From contig JAYWVB010000018.1 in the NCBI GenBank assembly GCA_039881045.1, positions 124,001-188,000 of the forward strand: DNA of 64,000 nt. Reading direction: 5' to 3'. The notes beneath the pieces are model-generated. The model searched no databases and was not told the origin of the DNA. It was given only the letters and a program-made list of their open reading frames with translations. Position 1 is the stretch's first letter. The number at the start of each line of letters is the position of its first letter. The translations under genes and the position numbers were made by a program. Positions 22,785-32,850 of the stretch are shown one piece after another. The DNA comes from Chaetomium olivaceum. Its lineage: Eukaryota > Ascomycota > Sordariomycetes > Sordariales > Chaetomiaceae.

Positions 22785-24297
22785 ATTGAAACAAGGTGAT
22801 CGAGAGAATGTCGGGTGTTGAATTAGGAATCGAAAGTTGATTTATCGAGGGAACCCGTTTCCTTGGCAAAGGAGGGGTTATTATGTGCGGAAAAAAAAAA
22901 ACGGAAGAGAGGTCCGGCGGAGGCTGCAGGCTGCAGCGAGAAAAAACAACAGACGCTCGGTCACGTCGGGGGACGAGCGAGCTTAGAAATCGCCACGAGA
23001 TGCGGGCGTGCGCATCAACTCGCCGTGCGCAGACCGTCTATTTCATCAACCAGTTGATTATACCACTGCGATGCGATGGCGAATGAGTGTCTCGGAAGGA
23101 ATGGGGAGATCGCGGGTCGAAAGTAACCGCGGTCGAGGGATCGTCGATGTGGTTGTTGATGTTCAAGGTCGATCGCTTGCCGTCGATTTTCTGGCTCTGC
23201 AAGAGGCTGAAAGACGCGGCGAAATGCACTAGTCCCTATCCGGCTAGTGTTCTTGGGGGAAGCTTTGTTGAGTGCCACACCGTAACACCGAGGTGAGAAG
23301 ACGTGTGGGTCCCACACTCGGTCACCAAACTTTCAGGTGCAAACAAAGCCCCACAGCGTTCTTTCCTGCTCGTTTCTCCAAACCTTGAAATTGACCGTGG
23401 GGGCAACGACCCAACTCTCCCGGGTTGTTCCTCTGAACATTTCTGTCACAGTGTCACATGCCATTCAGCAACCAGTTTGTGCTATTATCCACACCCTCTA
23501 AGGCTTCCTTGTCCCTTCCATATCTCATCACTCCCAATCACACTCGACGCGAGCTGTTCTCAACTTGAACGAAGCCGTTCGTTTCAGCAACCAAACTCAG
23601 ATTCAGAGGGGAAAAAATGTCCGCTGTTCACAGCTCTCCATTTCTTGCAATCGTCTTGCCACCATACCCTCCAGCCGCGATCTTACCGCTGCCCCTGCGC
23701 TGATATGTAATTTCCTCCTGCGTCGGGTATTTTCGCTTTTCCTGCCGCAATCCGCAATATGTCCTTCGATGATGTTCCTTCCGGTGTCCCGGTCCTCGTG
23801 GTTGCCAGGATAGAGATCGAGCGTTGAACGGCGCCATTCCCGATACAGACGCAATTAAACGGCCTTGTGGTCCAGAATCCGAACGTGTGGGACCACTTCT
23901 GTTTCATCGTGGGCGCCAGCGCCGTGGATAGTGCAAAGTTGATCCTGGTCTCCTGCGGCTCGGCGGGGTCTGGTTGTGCGCCCTGTGCTCCTTGCCGCCA
24001 AACACCATCTCGTCTACGCGAATGTGCGCACCTGGGTGTCAACGTTGCCAAGCGGGGTCGCCGTCGAAAAGCGTTGACATGCCGTGGACTCGGATCCTTC
24101 GGTCTTTGGAGGGCGGGCCCTATCAGTGCCAGGGGACATGATAGTAAAAGTATATCAAGTGAGGTTTGCCCTCAATGTTGAATCACTGGCAACTCATCGC
24201 ATCAGGCATCACTTCGAGCCGTCCTCTCATTTTCAGCTTCTCTTCAAGGTTACACTCCTTTACCCTTCCTTGACGGCTTCATAACCCACCGCACAGG
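22785..24297. other. Divergent upstream region of RPB2 and the GH45 gene
   Basis: About 1.5 kb between two divergent genes. It holds an A-rich run near 22886 and pyrimidine-rich leader sequence ahead of 24298. A 122-codon minus-strand frame (23683-24051) is the longest ORF but resembles nothing I know. I assign no gene. Confidence 0.4.
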
Positions 24298-25463
24298 ATG
24301 CGTTCTACTCCCATTCTCCGCACAGCCTTAGTTGCTGCCCTGCCTTTTGTCGCATACGCTGCCGATGGCAAATCAACCAGGTGGGTTCCCCGTGGACATT
24401 CGTCCGCCTTTGGGAGAGTATAATGTCTCTGACATCATATAGGTACTGGGACTGCTGCAAGCCATCCTGCTCTTGGCCCGGAAAGGCTCTTGTGAACCAG
24501 CCAGTCTACGCTTGCAATGCCAACTTTCAACGCATTACCGATCCTAATGCCAAGTCCGGGTGTGATGGCGGCTCGGCCTTCTCCTGCGCCGACCAGACAC
24601 CGTGGGCGTTGAACGATGAGGTCGCCTACGGTTTCGCGGCCACGTCGCTCGCGGGCGGGTCAGAGGCTTCGTGGTGCTGCTCCTGCTATGAGTGAGTAGT
24701 CTACGGAGAACAGCAAGCTGCAATGAATCGTCTAACCACTCTCAGACTTACATTCACTTCGGGCCCCGTTGCTGGCAAGAAGATGGTTGTTCAGTCCACC
24801 AGCACGGGCGGTGACCTCGGCAGCAACCACTTCGATCTCAACATCCCCGGCGGTGGTGTCGGTATCTTCGACGGTTGCTCTCCCCAGTTTGGCGGTCTCG
24901 GTGGCCAGCGGTACGGCGGTGTGTCGTCCCGCAGCGAGTGCGATTCGTTCCCCGAGGCCCTCAAGCCCGGCTGCTACTGGCGATTTGACTGGTTCAAGAA
25001 CGCCGACAACCCGAACTTCACTTTCCGCCAGGTGCAGTGCCCCGCCGAGCTCGTTGCCCGCACCGGCTGCAGGCGCAACGACGACTCCAGCTTCCCCGCC
25101 ATTGCCGCCCCTACCGGTGGCAGCAGCAAGCCCAGCACATCAGCTGCGCCCAAGCCTATCACGTCTGCTTCGCCCAAGCCCAGCACACCGGCTTCTCCCA
25201 AGCCCAACTCCAGCTCGAGCCCCGTTGCCGCCCCCAAGTCCACCTCGACTCCCGGCTCGGCTCCCAAGCCCGCCACGTCAGCCAACGCCGTCCCCTCGGC
25301 CAAGACTTCGGCTCCCGCCTCGCCGAGCAAGTCTGCCGGTCCTGCTTCGTGTGTCACTGAGAAGTATGGTCAGTGTGGCGGCAAGGGCTTTACCGGGTGC
25401 AAGACCTGCACTTGCGGCACAACTTGCCAAAAGCAGAACGACTGGTACTCGCAGTGCTTGTAA
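24298..25463 (+). CDS. GH45 endoglucanase with linker and C-terminal CBM1, 349 aa
   Basis: Secreted endo-beta-1,4-glucanase (EC 3.2.1.4) of the endoglucanase V type. Three exons (24298-24380, 24443-24691, 24746-25463; 1050 nt in frame). The signal peptide ends at FVAYA. The GH45 domain starts STRYWDCCKPSC, with the catalytic-base Asp in WDCC. It continues with NQPVYACNANFQRITD, CADQTPWALND and WCCSCYELTFTSGPVAGK, then SNHFDLNIPGGGVGIFDGC, whose Asp after HF is the general acid. A Ser/Pro/Lys/Ala-rich linker (about residues 238-310) leads to CBM1: YGQCGGKGFTGC, CTCGTTCQ, NDWYSQCL. Close resemblance to Humicola insolens endoglucanase V supports a Chaetomiaceae source. The 3' flank is duplicated near 28.2 kb. 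Confidence 0.97.
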
Positions 25464-25841
25464 AGTGCTCGCTCACCAACGTCATGGCTGGCTGAGAAAG
25501 GGATCCCCGATGTGACGAATGTTTTGCATGCGGCAACTATATCCTAAGTCTTTTAATTCTTGTACATATATATTTCAGATCCGATTTCGTTCTTCACACC
25601 CTATTCAGGCATATTTGTGTCTTTCCGTTCTTGGCCACACTGGTCCTTTGTATTCTTACTTTCTTCAGCACAATAATCTGGAGCTTTTGCACTCAAGCAC
25701 AGGGAAGACATTTCCCTAAATTTTACGGTAGTATCTCCGAGATCCAACTTCTCAAGCACACAGCCAACATTAAATGAGATACTTCGTATATGGTATCAAA
25801 GAACACCTTTACCATTCCTCTCCCCAGCGCTAACCAGTGCA
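25464..25841. other. Intergenic, GH45 3' region
   Basis: Holds copy A of the direct repeat and then AT-rich sequence up to the end of the minus-strand Cys-rich gene. No gene is seen. Confidence 0.4.
25511..25698. repeat. Diverged direct repeat, copy A (GH45 3' flank)
   Basis: Starts TGTGACGAATG and ends ACTCAAG. It aligns along its whole length with 28224-28410. Shared anchors include ATCCTA, TTCTTGTA, CCCTATT, GTGTCTTTCC and TTGGCC, with scattered substitutions and a 4-nt gap. Confidence 0.75.
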
Positions 25842-26872
25842 TCATACCAACACTCCAACAACGACATGGAAAACAGTCACCACAACAACCACCACCGACA
25901 AGCCACCCTGCATATCCCCCCTCGCAATAGCCGCGGCAGTCCCAGTCGACGTCGTGCTGGGAGGGTCACCAGGCGACACGATGTCCCGCCCAGCATCGCG
26001 GTACGTGTACGTAAAATACCTACTCATCACACTTCTCAAAGCAGGTATAGAGCCCATTGGACACGATCCACTTGACATCCATCTTCATGCGCATACACCG
26101 TACCCTGCCCCTCAGCCCAGGCCACTTCCGTAAAGTAGTGCCGGGTAATTTCTGGCCCGGTCCCTTGGTCTCACCCAACCTGCCCGCGTCGCTGTACAGC
26201 CCCATCGTCACCGTCGCGCCGCTCAGCTGCGTGACTGTCGTCACGACGCACCGTGGCAGCGGCGCCTGCTGCACCGTGTAGGTCTCGCCGTCGTGTACCG
26301 TCGTCGACTCCCAGTCTGCGGTCGACGCGACGCGGAACGGGGCGCTGAACCCGCACGGGGCAGCACACGGGCGAGAATGCGACCGCGTTGTAGGTTTGTT
26401 GCGGCGTCGCCGTCGCCGTCCCGCTGGCTGTCTCGTCGAAGGGCTTGTGTGTGCCGTCCTCGGCCGCGGCGGTGTATCCCACGGGACAGGCCGTGTAGTA
26501 AGTCGGCGTGCCGCTGAGGACGACCGACGGGCCGTCCCGGTAGCACTCCGTCTGCAGCTCGTCTGGCTCGCCCACCAGCGTGTGTGTGTGTGCATTGCAG
26601 CCAGGGGGGGCTGAGGATGTCGTCGGAACGGGTGGTCGCCACGGTGCAGTGCCGGGAGACTAGCCAGAGTTGGAATCTGCGAGGCAGGATACGCCGGGGG
26701 TGAATTGGTTGGCGGCCTGGAATGGACGTGGGGCGAATTTCGAGGCGCGAGTCGGTTGTGGGATGAGAGGGTTGGTACTGGTTTCGCACCCTTCCTGCTG
26801 CCCGAAACATGTTGAGGGGGTGCCGGCTACAGGGTCTGGGCAGAGGCATTTGTAACTACGCCACGGGTCCAC
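25842..26872 (-). CDS. Cys-rich cell-wall-type hypothetical with hydrophobic C-terminus (copy 2), broken
   Basis: The minus strand shows the pattern of fungal secreted Cys-rich hypotheticals: PVAGTPSTCFGQ, NPLIPQPT, TPGVSC, TECYRDGPSVV, YYTACPVGYTAA and SPVCCP. These are followed by GFSAPFRVAST, GETYTVQQAPLPRC and the LSGATVTMGLYSDAGR strand. The end (IVSPGDPPSTTSTGTAA... then a Val-rich hydrophobic tail, LSVVVVVVTVF, stop at 25844-25842) suggests a C-terminal membrane segment or GPI-type signal. Frame changes occur at about 26660, 26600 and 26360, so it is either decayed or affected by indels. The start is not resolved; 26872 marks where similarity begins. It is adjacent and related to the copy at 26880-27813. 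Confidence 0.45.
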
Positions 26873-26879
26873 ATGGCCG

Positions 26880-27813
26880 TGCTCGTCGAACGCCTATACC
26901 ATAAGATATTGCAGCTAAAGCGGGCTGGAGGGTTCGGTATTGTTGCCGGAATGGGCGGGACAGGTCTCGGGAACAGGCCACATGTTGGCGGTCGACGGGT
27001 AGGACGAGGCAGGCATGGTTTGATTGACTGCCAGTGAGGCGCGCGGGATATATTGGTCCCGCAGGTACGGGGCGAAAGTTGGTCGGGGTATGAAGGGGTT
27101 GCTCTCTGCACAGTTCCACCACCTCCCAAAGCATGTTGATGTTGTACCAGCTATGGAGTCTGTGTAAAGGCGTTGGGAAATCATGGCCGGGGTAGCGACG
27201 ATGAAGTCGTTTTCGTAGTCCCATCCCACCTCTGTCGTCGTGGATGGTTGCCAGTGAGCCCCTAGAACGGCCAAGGTGACCTTTTGATCCGAGAGTGGCT
27301 TGACAGACGTTGCCTTACAGACAGTATAGGTCTTGGGAACTACACATGAGTAGGTGATGCCGTTACCGGCGATTGGACATGGAGGCATGTGTTAGGTCAA
27401 CGTGGCTGCGGCGAAGTCATAGGCTCTGTGGCAGCGCAAAAGGCAAGCACCTCGACAGTCAGTTATCATTACGCAGGCGGGGATGAATAGAGTGTTCTTC
27501 CTCACGTCGGACAGCAAATTGTTTCCACGGTGGTGATGCCCGCCCACTCATGCGTTTCGGTTTTGGCGCCCGTCATGCCCTCCGGGCAAGCACTGTACGC
27601 GGTGGTAATGGCATCGGTGCTGATCCAGTTATCCTGGTGGCAAAGGTTGTGATGGTTCCTATTCCCTGGACGACCTAGTTCGATAAAGGTGCACACGGGC
27701 GGTGGGGGAATCTCCGTGCCGCATGGCCAAACCGTATTGTAGGTATCGAGCCAGAGGTTTGACGGCGTATAACACGTCGGATTTGGGCGGAATATTGTTG
27801 TAGTTGAAGCCAT
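26880..27813 (-). pseudogene. Cys-rich cell-wall-type hypothetical (copy 1), interrupted by a stop
   Basis: The start at 27813 reads MASTTTIFRPNPTCYTPSN. It is followed by VWPCGTEIPPPPVC, ITTAYSACPEGMTG and ETICCPT. An intron with a GTGAGG donor at about 27507 and a CACAG acceptor joins this to AYDFAAATLT. A TAA stop then precedes MPPCPIAGNGITYSC, where similarity continues (CVVPKTYTVCKATSV, AVLGAHW, then TDSIAGTTSTCFG, NPFIPRPT). The stop could be a C-to-T change in a Gln codon. The arrangement CxxP / ACPxG / CCP / YSC is shared with the neighbouring copy. Such genes are usually secreted, cell-wall-associated and lineage-specific. Function unknown. Confidence 0.45.
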
Positions 27814-28059
27814 AATTTTCAGCCGTGGTAATGGAAGCGGGAAAAAGTGTGGATGGTGAAAACTTAAAATACCGAGCACCATGGACGTGATAGGTGACTC
27901 GGGAGCAGCGCACGGTGGGTTGAGCCGTCGAGGTCTCTCCACCACGGATGCCAAGGGATGGGGCCCATGAAGTTAACCACATCTCGCTGTGCCAAGGGCC
28001 GCAAGGGCCGCAAGGCATTCTCGTCTGGTAGCAACCCTGCGGCAAGATGGCAGCCCTGG

Positions 28060-28205
28060 ACATGAGCAGCTGTCAGGGCTCCGGAGGGCTCAGTTGCCTC
28101 CTTTACAAACAGCGACACCAGGCTCTCTAAGTTGCCGCTTACAACCCGATCTCGGGGTAGTGAGCGGCCTCGGGCCTCAATGGGACGACTTACCAGCAAT
28201 CCATG
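28060..28205 (+). pseudogene. Relic of a second CBM1/cellulase 3' end
   Basis: The segment GCTCCGGAGGG followed by TCAGTTGCCTCC resembles a CBM1 coding block (GQCG.GG.SGC.SC). GACTTACCAGCAATCC near 28193 resembles the end of a CBM1 (ND.YQQC). It lies immediately upstream of copy B of the GH45 3' flank, in the same orientation. The reading frame is lost. This is inferred from pattern, not from an alignment score. Confidence 0.35.
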
Positions 28206-28223
28206 GATTTGGTACGGTGACCT

Positions 28224-28410
28224 GTGACGAAAGCTTTTATGCAGCAATTAAATCCTAGCGTTTTGATTCTTGTATATATTTCGGTTTTGTTCTTTACCCC
28301 CTATTTAGGCCCCTCGTGTCTTTCCATTTTTGGCCGCACCAGACTCTTTCTATTTTTAGGTACCTCGTCTCTTCAACCAAATTTTATCACTTGAAACTCT
28401 TGAATTCAAG
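28224..28410. repeat. Diverged direct repeat, copy B
   Basis: Second copy of the 188-bp block found 3' of the GH45 gene (25511-25698), in direct orientation, about 2.7 kb away. It starts TGTGACGAAAG and ends ATTCAAG. The two Cys-rich minus-strand genes lie between the copies. Confidence 0.75.
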
Positions 28411-29014
28411 GTCGGTGAAGTCATAAGGTAGGTAGCGAAAACTTTGCCCTGATATCTGTGAAATGCAAGATAAGATCTTCAGCATAATGCCAAATTCAAG
28501 AATGAATACAAAATAATTAATTATAAACCACGGTCACACGTGTTTGCTGCGTCCGACCAATCGCTCGCTGCTGGAAAACGACGACACGTGCCCAAGCAGC
28601 CAGGGTCTGGCTTACCGGATGGGGGACTTCCCGATCTCAGCCCACTGCTATTTCGGACGACGAACTAAGCACGCGCCTCATTGCTCAGCTTCAGCCTTCC
28701 GGAAGTCATCATGTCCGGGACCTGAGCGCGACCGCGCGACTGCGCATCATGATATCGTGGGTTGTGAGCTAATTGTGGTGGTGAAGTTGACTCTTTGGGA
28801 GATGTATTTAACACGATGAGTTCCTCGACTTATTTTCTTTATTCCCATTCTCCCATCACCAGCTCTAATCACCAGCTTCATCATCACCCGCTCACATACA
28901 TTCTCAAGTTTAACATATCTCATATACAAACATCTCCTTTTTAAGACAGGACTTCATAATCAATTCACCACTGTAAAACACTGCATCCAACCTATCCACC
29001 CACAAACCGTCACC
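28411..29014. other. Upstream region of the cupredoxin gene
   Basis: AT-rich to about 28530, then mixed composition and a pyrimidine-rich leader ending at the ATG (29015). No gene is seen. Confidence 0.4.
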
Positions 29015-29587
29015 ATGCTCAACCACCTCCTCCTCGCCGCGCTCGCCGGAGCCGCCGCAACCCTCGCCCTCCCCACCAGCACCAGCACCACCAAATCCCT
29101 TCCCGACCTCACCGCCCGCGCCCCGCTTACCACCCACACCGTCGTCGCCGGCCGCGGCGGCCTGCGCTTCGACCCCGACAACATCTTCGCCGAAGCCGGC
29201 TCCATCGTCGAGTTCCACTTCCTGCCCGCCAACCACAGCGTGGTCGAGGCCGCCTTTGAGGCACCCTGCGCGCCCAAGAACGGGGAATCGTTTGATTCAG
29301 GCTTTTTCCCCGTCCCCGCGAGCGCGGATGGCGCGGCGGTGCAGTCTGGGGAGGTGTTTCAGTTTACGGTGAGGGATGATGGGAAGCCGGTGTGGTTTTA
29401 TTGTGCGCAGGGAAACCACTGTAAGGCGGGGATGGTGGGCGTGATTAATCAGGTGGTTGATTCGGGGAAGACGTTGCGGGAGTTTAAGGAGGCGGCTGGG
29501 AGGTTTGACGAGGCGGTCTCGGGGAATCAGGGGCGGGTGCAGGGTGGGTTGAGGCGGAAGAACCCGAACCCATTGTCCGGGTTTTGA
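29015..29587 (+). CDS. Secreted cupredoxin-fold protein, 190 aa
   Basis: Intronless. The signal peptide (MLNHLLLAALAGAAATLA) is followed by a short Ser/Thr stretch and a plastocyanin-like fold. The first strand is HTVVAGRGGLRFDPD, then AGSIVEFHFLPANHSVVEA with the His ligand. The second ligand block is WFYCAQGNHCKAGMVGVIN, with Cys and His. The Met in KAGM may be the axial ligand. This is the fungal extracellular serine-rich/cupredoxin family. Unlike many relatives it lacks a long Ser-rich tail and GPI signal and ends in a basic segment (GGLRRKNPNP). The role is probably copper binding at the cell surface; no enzymatic activity is indicated. Confidence 0.88.
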   Translation: MLNHLLLAALAGAAATLALPTSTSTTKSLPDLTARAPLTTHTVVAGRGGLRFDPDNIFAEAGSIVEFHFLPANHSVVEAAFEAPCAPKNGESFDSGFFPVPASADGAAVQSGEVFQFTVRDDGKPVWFYCAQGNHCKAGMVGVINQVVDSGKTLREFKEAAGRFDEAVSGNQGRVQGGLRRKNPNPLSGF

Positions 29588-29947
29588 GTGCCTAGGTCTA
29601 TAGGGGAGGTGACGCGGTAAGGGTTGGGTATTTATTATGCATTAGAGGGTGAGCGGGGAGATGGAAGGGGGCATTGTGGGTATTGGGGTGGGCGAATGGT
29701 TGGACATTGACAGGCGCATGTTTGTATTCACAGGGTACTTGGGACATTAGTATACTATTATTGTTTCCTTTCGAGTTTCGGCGTGGCTAGTTTCTGTATT
29801 GTGTGATGCTGTCCATCTATGGAGTTGTGAATACCATAAAACCCGCGGTGTCACTAGGACAACCCTCGCAGTCGCTATTACAACTGAACGCTAAACGAAT
29901 ATCAAATACTGCAATACACCCGTATCGTACACTGAAACCCTATAGCC
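29588..29947. other. Short intergenic region between convergent genes
   Basis: Contains only 3' untranslated-type sequence of the cupredoxin gene and the minus-strand gene. Nothing else is seen. Confidence 0.4.
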
Positions 29948-31285
29948 TTAGCCGCGGGTCATGACCATGCCCTGCTTAAGAGCATCTAGATGCTCCTTGG
30001 TCAATGGGTCCTTATTATCATAACTCTTCTCCTTGCGCTTTTTGCTAGTCCAGGTGGTGATGTCGAGATTGTCCCCCCCAATCGGCGTGCGGTCGTTGCT
30101 GCACAGAGCCATCCAAGCTGTGAGCCCGCCCTGTTCCTCCTTGTATCTCTTCAGATTCTTGTCGAAACCAAAGGGATCAACCTTTGGGGCTGTGACAGGC
30201 ACCGGGAGCGGCAGATCCGCACCGGGGTTGGTCTTCTTGATAATGTCGTCGATGTTGTGCGGCCCGACCAAGGGTATATCGTACTTGGAGGCGTAGGCGA
30301 CGATTTGATTCTCAAACTTGTGCGGCCACCACTTCTTCTTGTCCTTTCCGGGACCCAACGACTGCCGGTTGCTATTCCTAAGCTCCCCGAATTGTTTCGC
30401 AGAGTGCCCAAAAACCACAAACAGCGCCATGATCAGGCCAAGATTTTCGATTTCAGAGTCCTTCTCTAGGAAACGCAGTCGTTCCAGTAGGGCAAGCAGG
30501 CTGAGGAAGAGGCGACCAAGAATGAGGTAGGTTTCAGTGACGGTGTTACCATCGACTCTGTGCCAGTTCTTAGTCAACACCACTTTGTCCGTATGTATTA
30601 GAAGGACGTACCTTGTCACATCCCATGCAGGGCCAGCGTTGAGAAAGAAGGCCAGAGCTTCGCAGACAGCCCACTGTTCATGGCAGTTGTCATAGGCCTC
30701 CTCGAAGTCCAGAATGAGGTTCTGCAGGACCTCCAACACACCGTATGCCGAATGTCTGTTGAAGGTGTACATGTCGAAGTTGTCAGGGTCCCTCAACGCG
30801 ACGTGGACAGTCTGCGCGTGGAACTTGCGCAAACCGGCGTATGACAGCTTCCAAATATGGTCGGGATGCTCCGATGCGGGTTTGTTGCATAGACAAGTGT
30901 CCCCACCGTCGCACTTTGCTTGTTCCTCGGCCTTCTTGGGGGGATTGGCGGTCTCGGCGTCCTCGTCTTCGTCATCCTCCTCGTCCTCATTTCCGCCGTT
31001 GTAGAATGGGGGCTGGCAGAGGCACACAAACCGGTAGGCTTCCTTCTTGTCCTCTGTAGCCATCATGTATTCCACGTCGACATTCGCCGAGCCCGAGATA
31101 CCGAGGGACCAGCGCTTGCCCCGGGGAGGTCGCGGCGCTGGCGCCTCGGCGGCCGCCCCGTTGTCGCTGGTGTCAATGTTATTAGCTGTACTCTTGTTCT
31201 CAGCGGCATCCGCGCCTTCAGCGGACGGACGTGCCCTCTTCGATCGTCGACTAGCGGCGGTTGGTGCGGCGCGTTTGGCAGGCAT
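29948..31285 (-). CDS. Conserved fungal hypothetical protein with basic N-terminus, 445 aa
   Basis: One uninterrupted frame. The N-terminus is basic (MPAKRAAPTAASRRSKRARP), a probable nuclear localisation signal. It is followed by an acidic run (NEDEEDDEDEDAE) between VCLCQPPFY and a Cys cluster (CDGGDTCLCNKPASEHPDH). That cluster may bind metal. The centre is helical with hydrophobic Leu-rich stretches (LFLSLLALLERLRFL, LIMALFVVFGH). The tail is Lys/Thr-rich (TWTSKKRKEK). I cannot name the family. A GT..AG pair near 30612-30570 could mimic an intron but would shift the frame and be only about 43 nt, so the full read-through is preferred. Confidence 0.75.
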   Translation of the reverse strand: MPAKRAAPTAASRRSKRARPSAEGADAAENKSTANNIDTSDNGAAAEAPAPRPPRGKRWSLGISGSANVDVEYMMATEDKKEAYRFVCLCQPPFYNGGNEDEEDDEDEDAETANPPKKAEEQAKCDGGDTCLCNKPASEHPDHIWKLSYAGLRKFHAQTVHVALRDPDNFDMYTFNRHSAYGVLEVLQNLILDFEEAYDNCHEQWAVCEALAFFLNAGPAWDVTRYVLLIHTDKVVLTKNWHRVDGNTVTETYLILGRLFLSLLALLERLRFLEKDSEIENLGLIMALFVVFGHSAKQFGELRNSNRQSLGPGKDKKKWWPHKFENQIVAYASKYDIPLVGPHNIDDIIKKTNPGADLPLPVPVTAPKVDPFGFDKNLKRYKEEQGGLTAWMALCSNDRTPIGGDNLDITTWTSKKRKEKSYDNKDPLTKEHLDALKQGMVMTRG

Positions 31286-31782
31286 TTTGTAATGAGCTTT
31301 GAGGGGGAAACTGTGAAACTGTTGGGGTTGTCGAAGACAGTAACTTGGAATTTGGGCTTATACACGTACAACAAGATCAAAATCCCAACGCGTTCCGTCT
31401 GTTTGCGCAGACGCGGAAATTGTGAAACGCGGCAATGACGTCTGACTGCCAGCAATTAATTTTATTCAGTCAGGGCCAGTTCCCGTTTTAGGTTTAGTCA
31501 AGGGGAAGGAATGCAAAAAGCAACAGCAGTGACGACCTAGTTATGTAACAGTCATCGAAGGCATTCTTGTCGTGGTTGATTTTCTACATCCATCAGTTGG
31601 GAACAGTCAGTTTCAGCAACTTGAAGTTCCCAGTTATTACCACAGGAACGTTAACGTTACCCTAAAATCTGTACACATTAATACATATACAGGTGTCCGC
31701 AGAACTTAACGGACGGGGGCGGTAATATCGTGTTATCGCAACATGTCATTTTCAGATGCAACAATCTTATGCCATGTAATAC
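31286..31782. other. Intergenic spacer
   Basis: Upstream of the 445-aa minus-strand gene. No coding or RNA signal is recognised. Confidence 0.35.
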
Positions 31783-32697
31783 GTGCAATCCCAATTTATG
31801 ATAACTTTCCAAATCAAGTACAGAAATTGCTGTTTGGCCACCGAATTCGGCAGAGCAGTGTCGCTATTTTCAGGTGTCTCGACAGTGTGGGACGCTGGTT
31901 CTCACTCTGGAAAGTCCCATGCGACCTCGCCGGGGGCCAACGGTTTCCAACCAATCCATGCTAGACCACCCACCCCAGGTCAGGTCTGGGAGCAGCTGTG
32001 CCAAGACGCAGTCAGTTGGTGTTGCCCTTTGACGGGACCTACCCAGCAGCATGTCGACGGTCCCGACATTGCCCCTTGTCAGGCATCTGCATACATAGAT
32101 GCGCTTCCAGTTCCCCAACACCTATCATCACTGCGAGTCGAGTACATCGACGGCGTGTTTTTGAATGCCGCGCACGGTTCCGTAGTCCAGCTTGTCGAGG
32201 CTTGGAAAGCCCTCGAGACGCATGTCCCGCATCATGGAAGACGGCTGAGCCTGTCCAACGTGGACGCTCCCGTTCTACGGCACTTCCTAGGGGATGTCTC
32301 CCTCAAAAAAGTCTTTTTCAGTCCAGAACCGGTTCTACTGGCTGAACAAGTTTGATGGCGAACTCAGAGACCTTTGCTCCAAAAACAGCATTGTTTGCCA
32401 GGCGTTTGGCGTTCTCACTGGCAATACATCTCTCCTCAGTTCGATATGTGTACGAGATGTGGCACGGAGCCACACCTTGTCCGAGAACAGGCATTGATGT
32501 CACTGGTCTCGTCGCTGGTAAACGACTCTTCCTCTCCTGTTATTGTACCCAACGGCAGCGGAAACTTCGAGTGGCTGGCAGATGACTTGATCAAGCACGA
32601 ATCAATGTCGGATAAATCCATTTTGGATGGCTTTCGAACATGTATGGAGCAAGTAACCACACGCTTGTCTGCTCGCTATGACATAAATGAATATTGA
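31783..32697 (+). pseudogene. Degenerate hypothetical gene in two or more frames
   Basis: One frame (31783-32355) has protein-like composition, with SSLRVEYIDGVFLNAAHG and VSLKKVFFSPEP. A second (to 32697) has FDMCTRCGTEPHLVREQALM, FEWLADDLIKHESM and ARYDINEY, with a CxxC pair. The two frames do not join by a plausible intron. I do not recognise the family. It could be a decayed gene or one disrupted by sequence error. Confidence 0.3.
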
Positions 32698-32850
32698 GAC
32701 ACCGCCCTCACTTGAACAATATAAGCAATTCAACAGAAAACACAGCCTGGCGTCTTGCGTGCTTCCAGCCGAGCGCGAAACGGAGCCCCCATTTTTTGTC
32801 TATTACTTCCTCTATTACCTTCAAACGAATAGCGGCAAAAGAGGAACTCC

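Noticed and set aside
30570..30612. GT..AG pair inside the 445-aa hypothetical gene
   Set aside because: It would be only about 43 nt and would shift the frame; read-through keeps one long frame.
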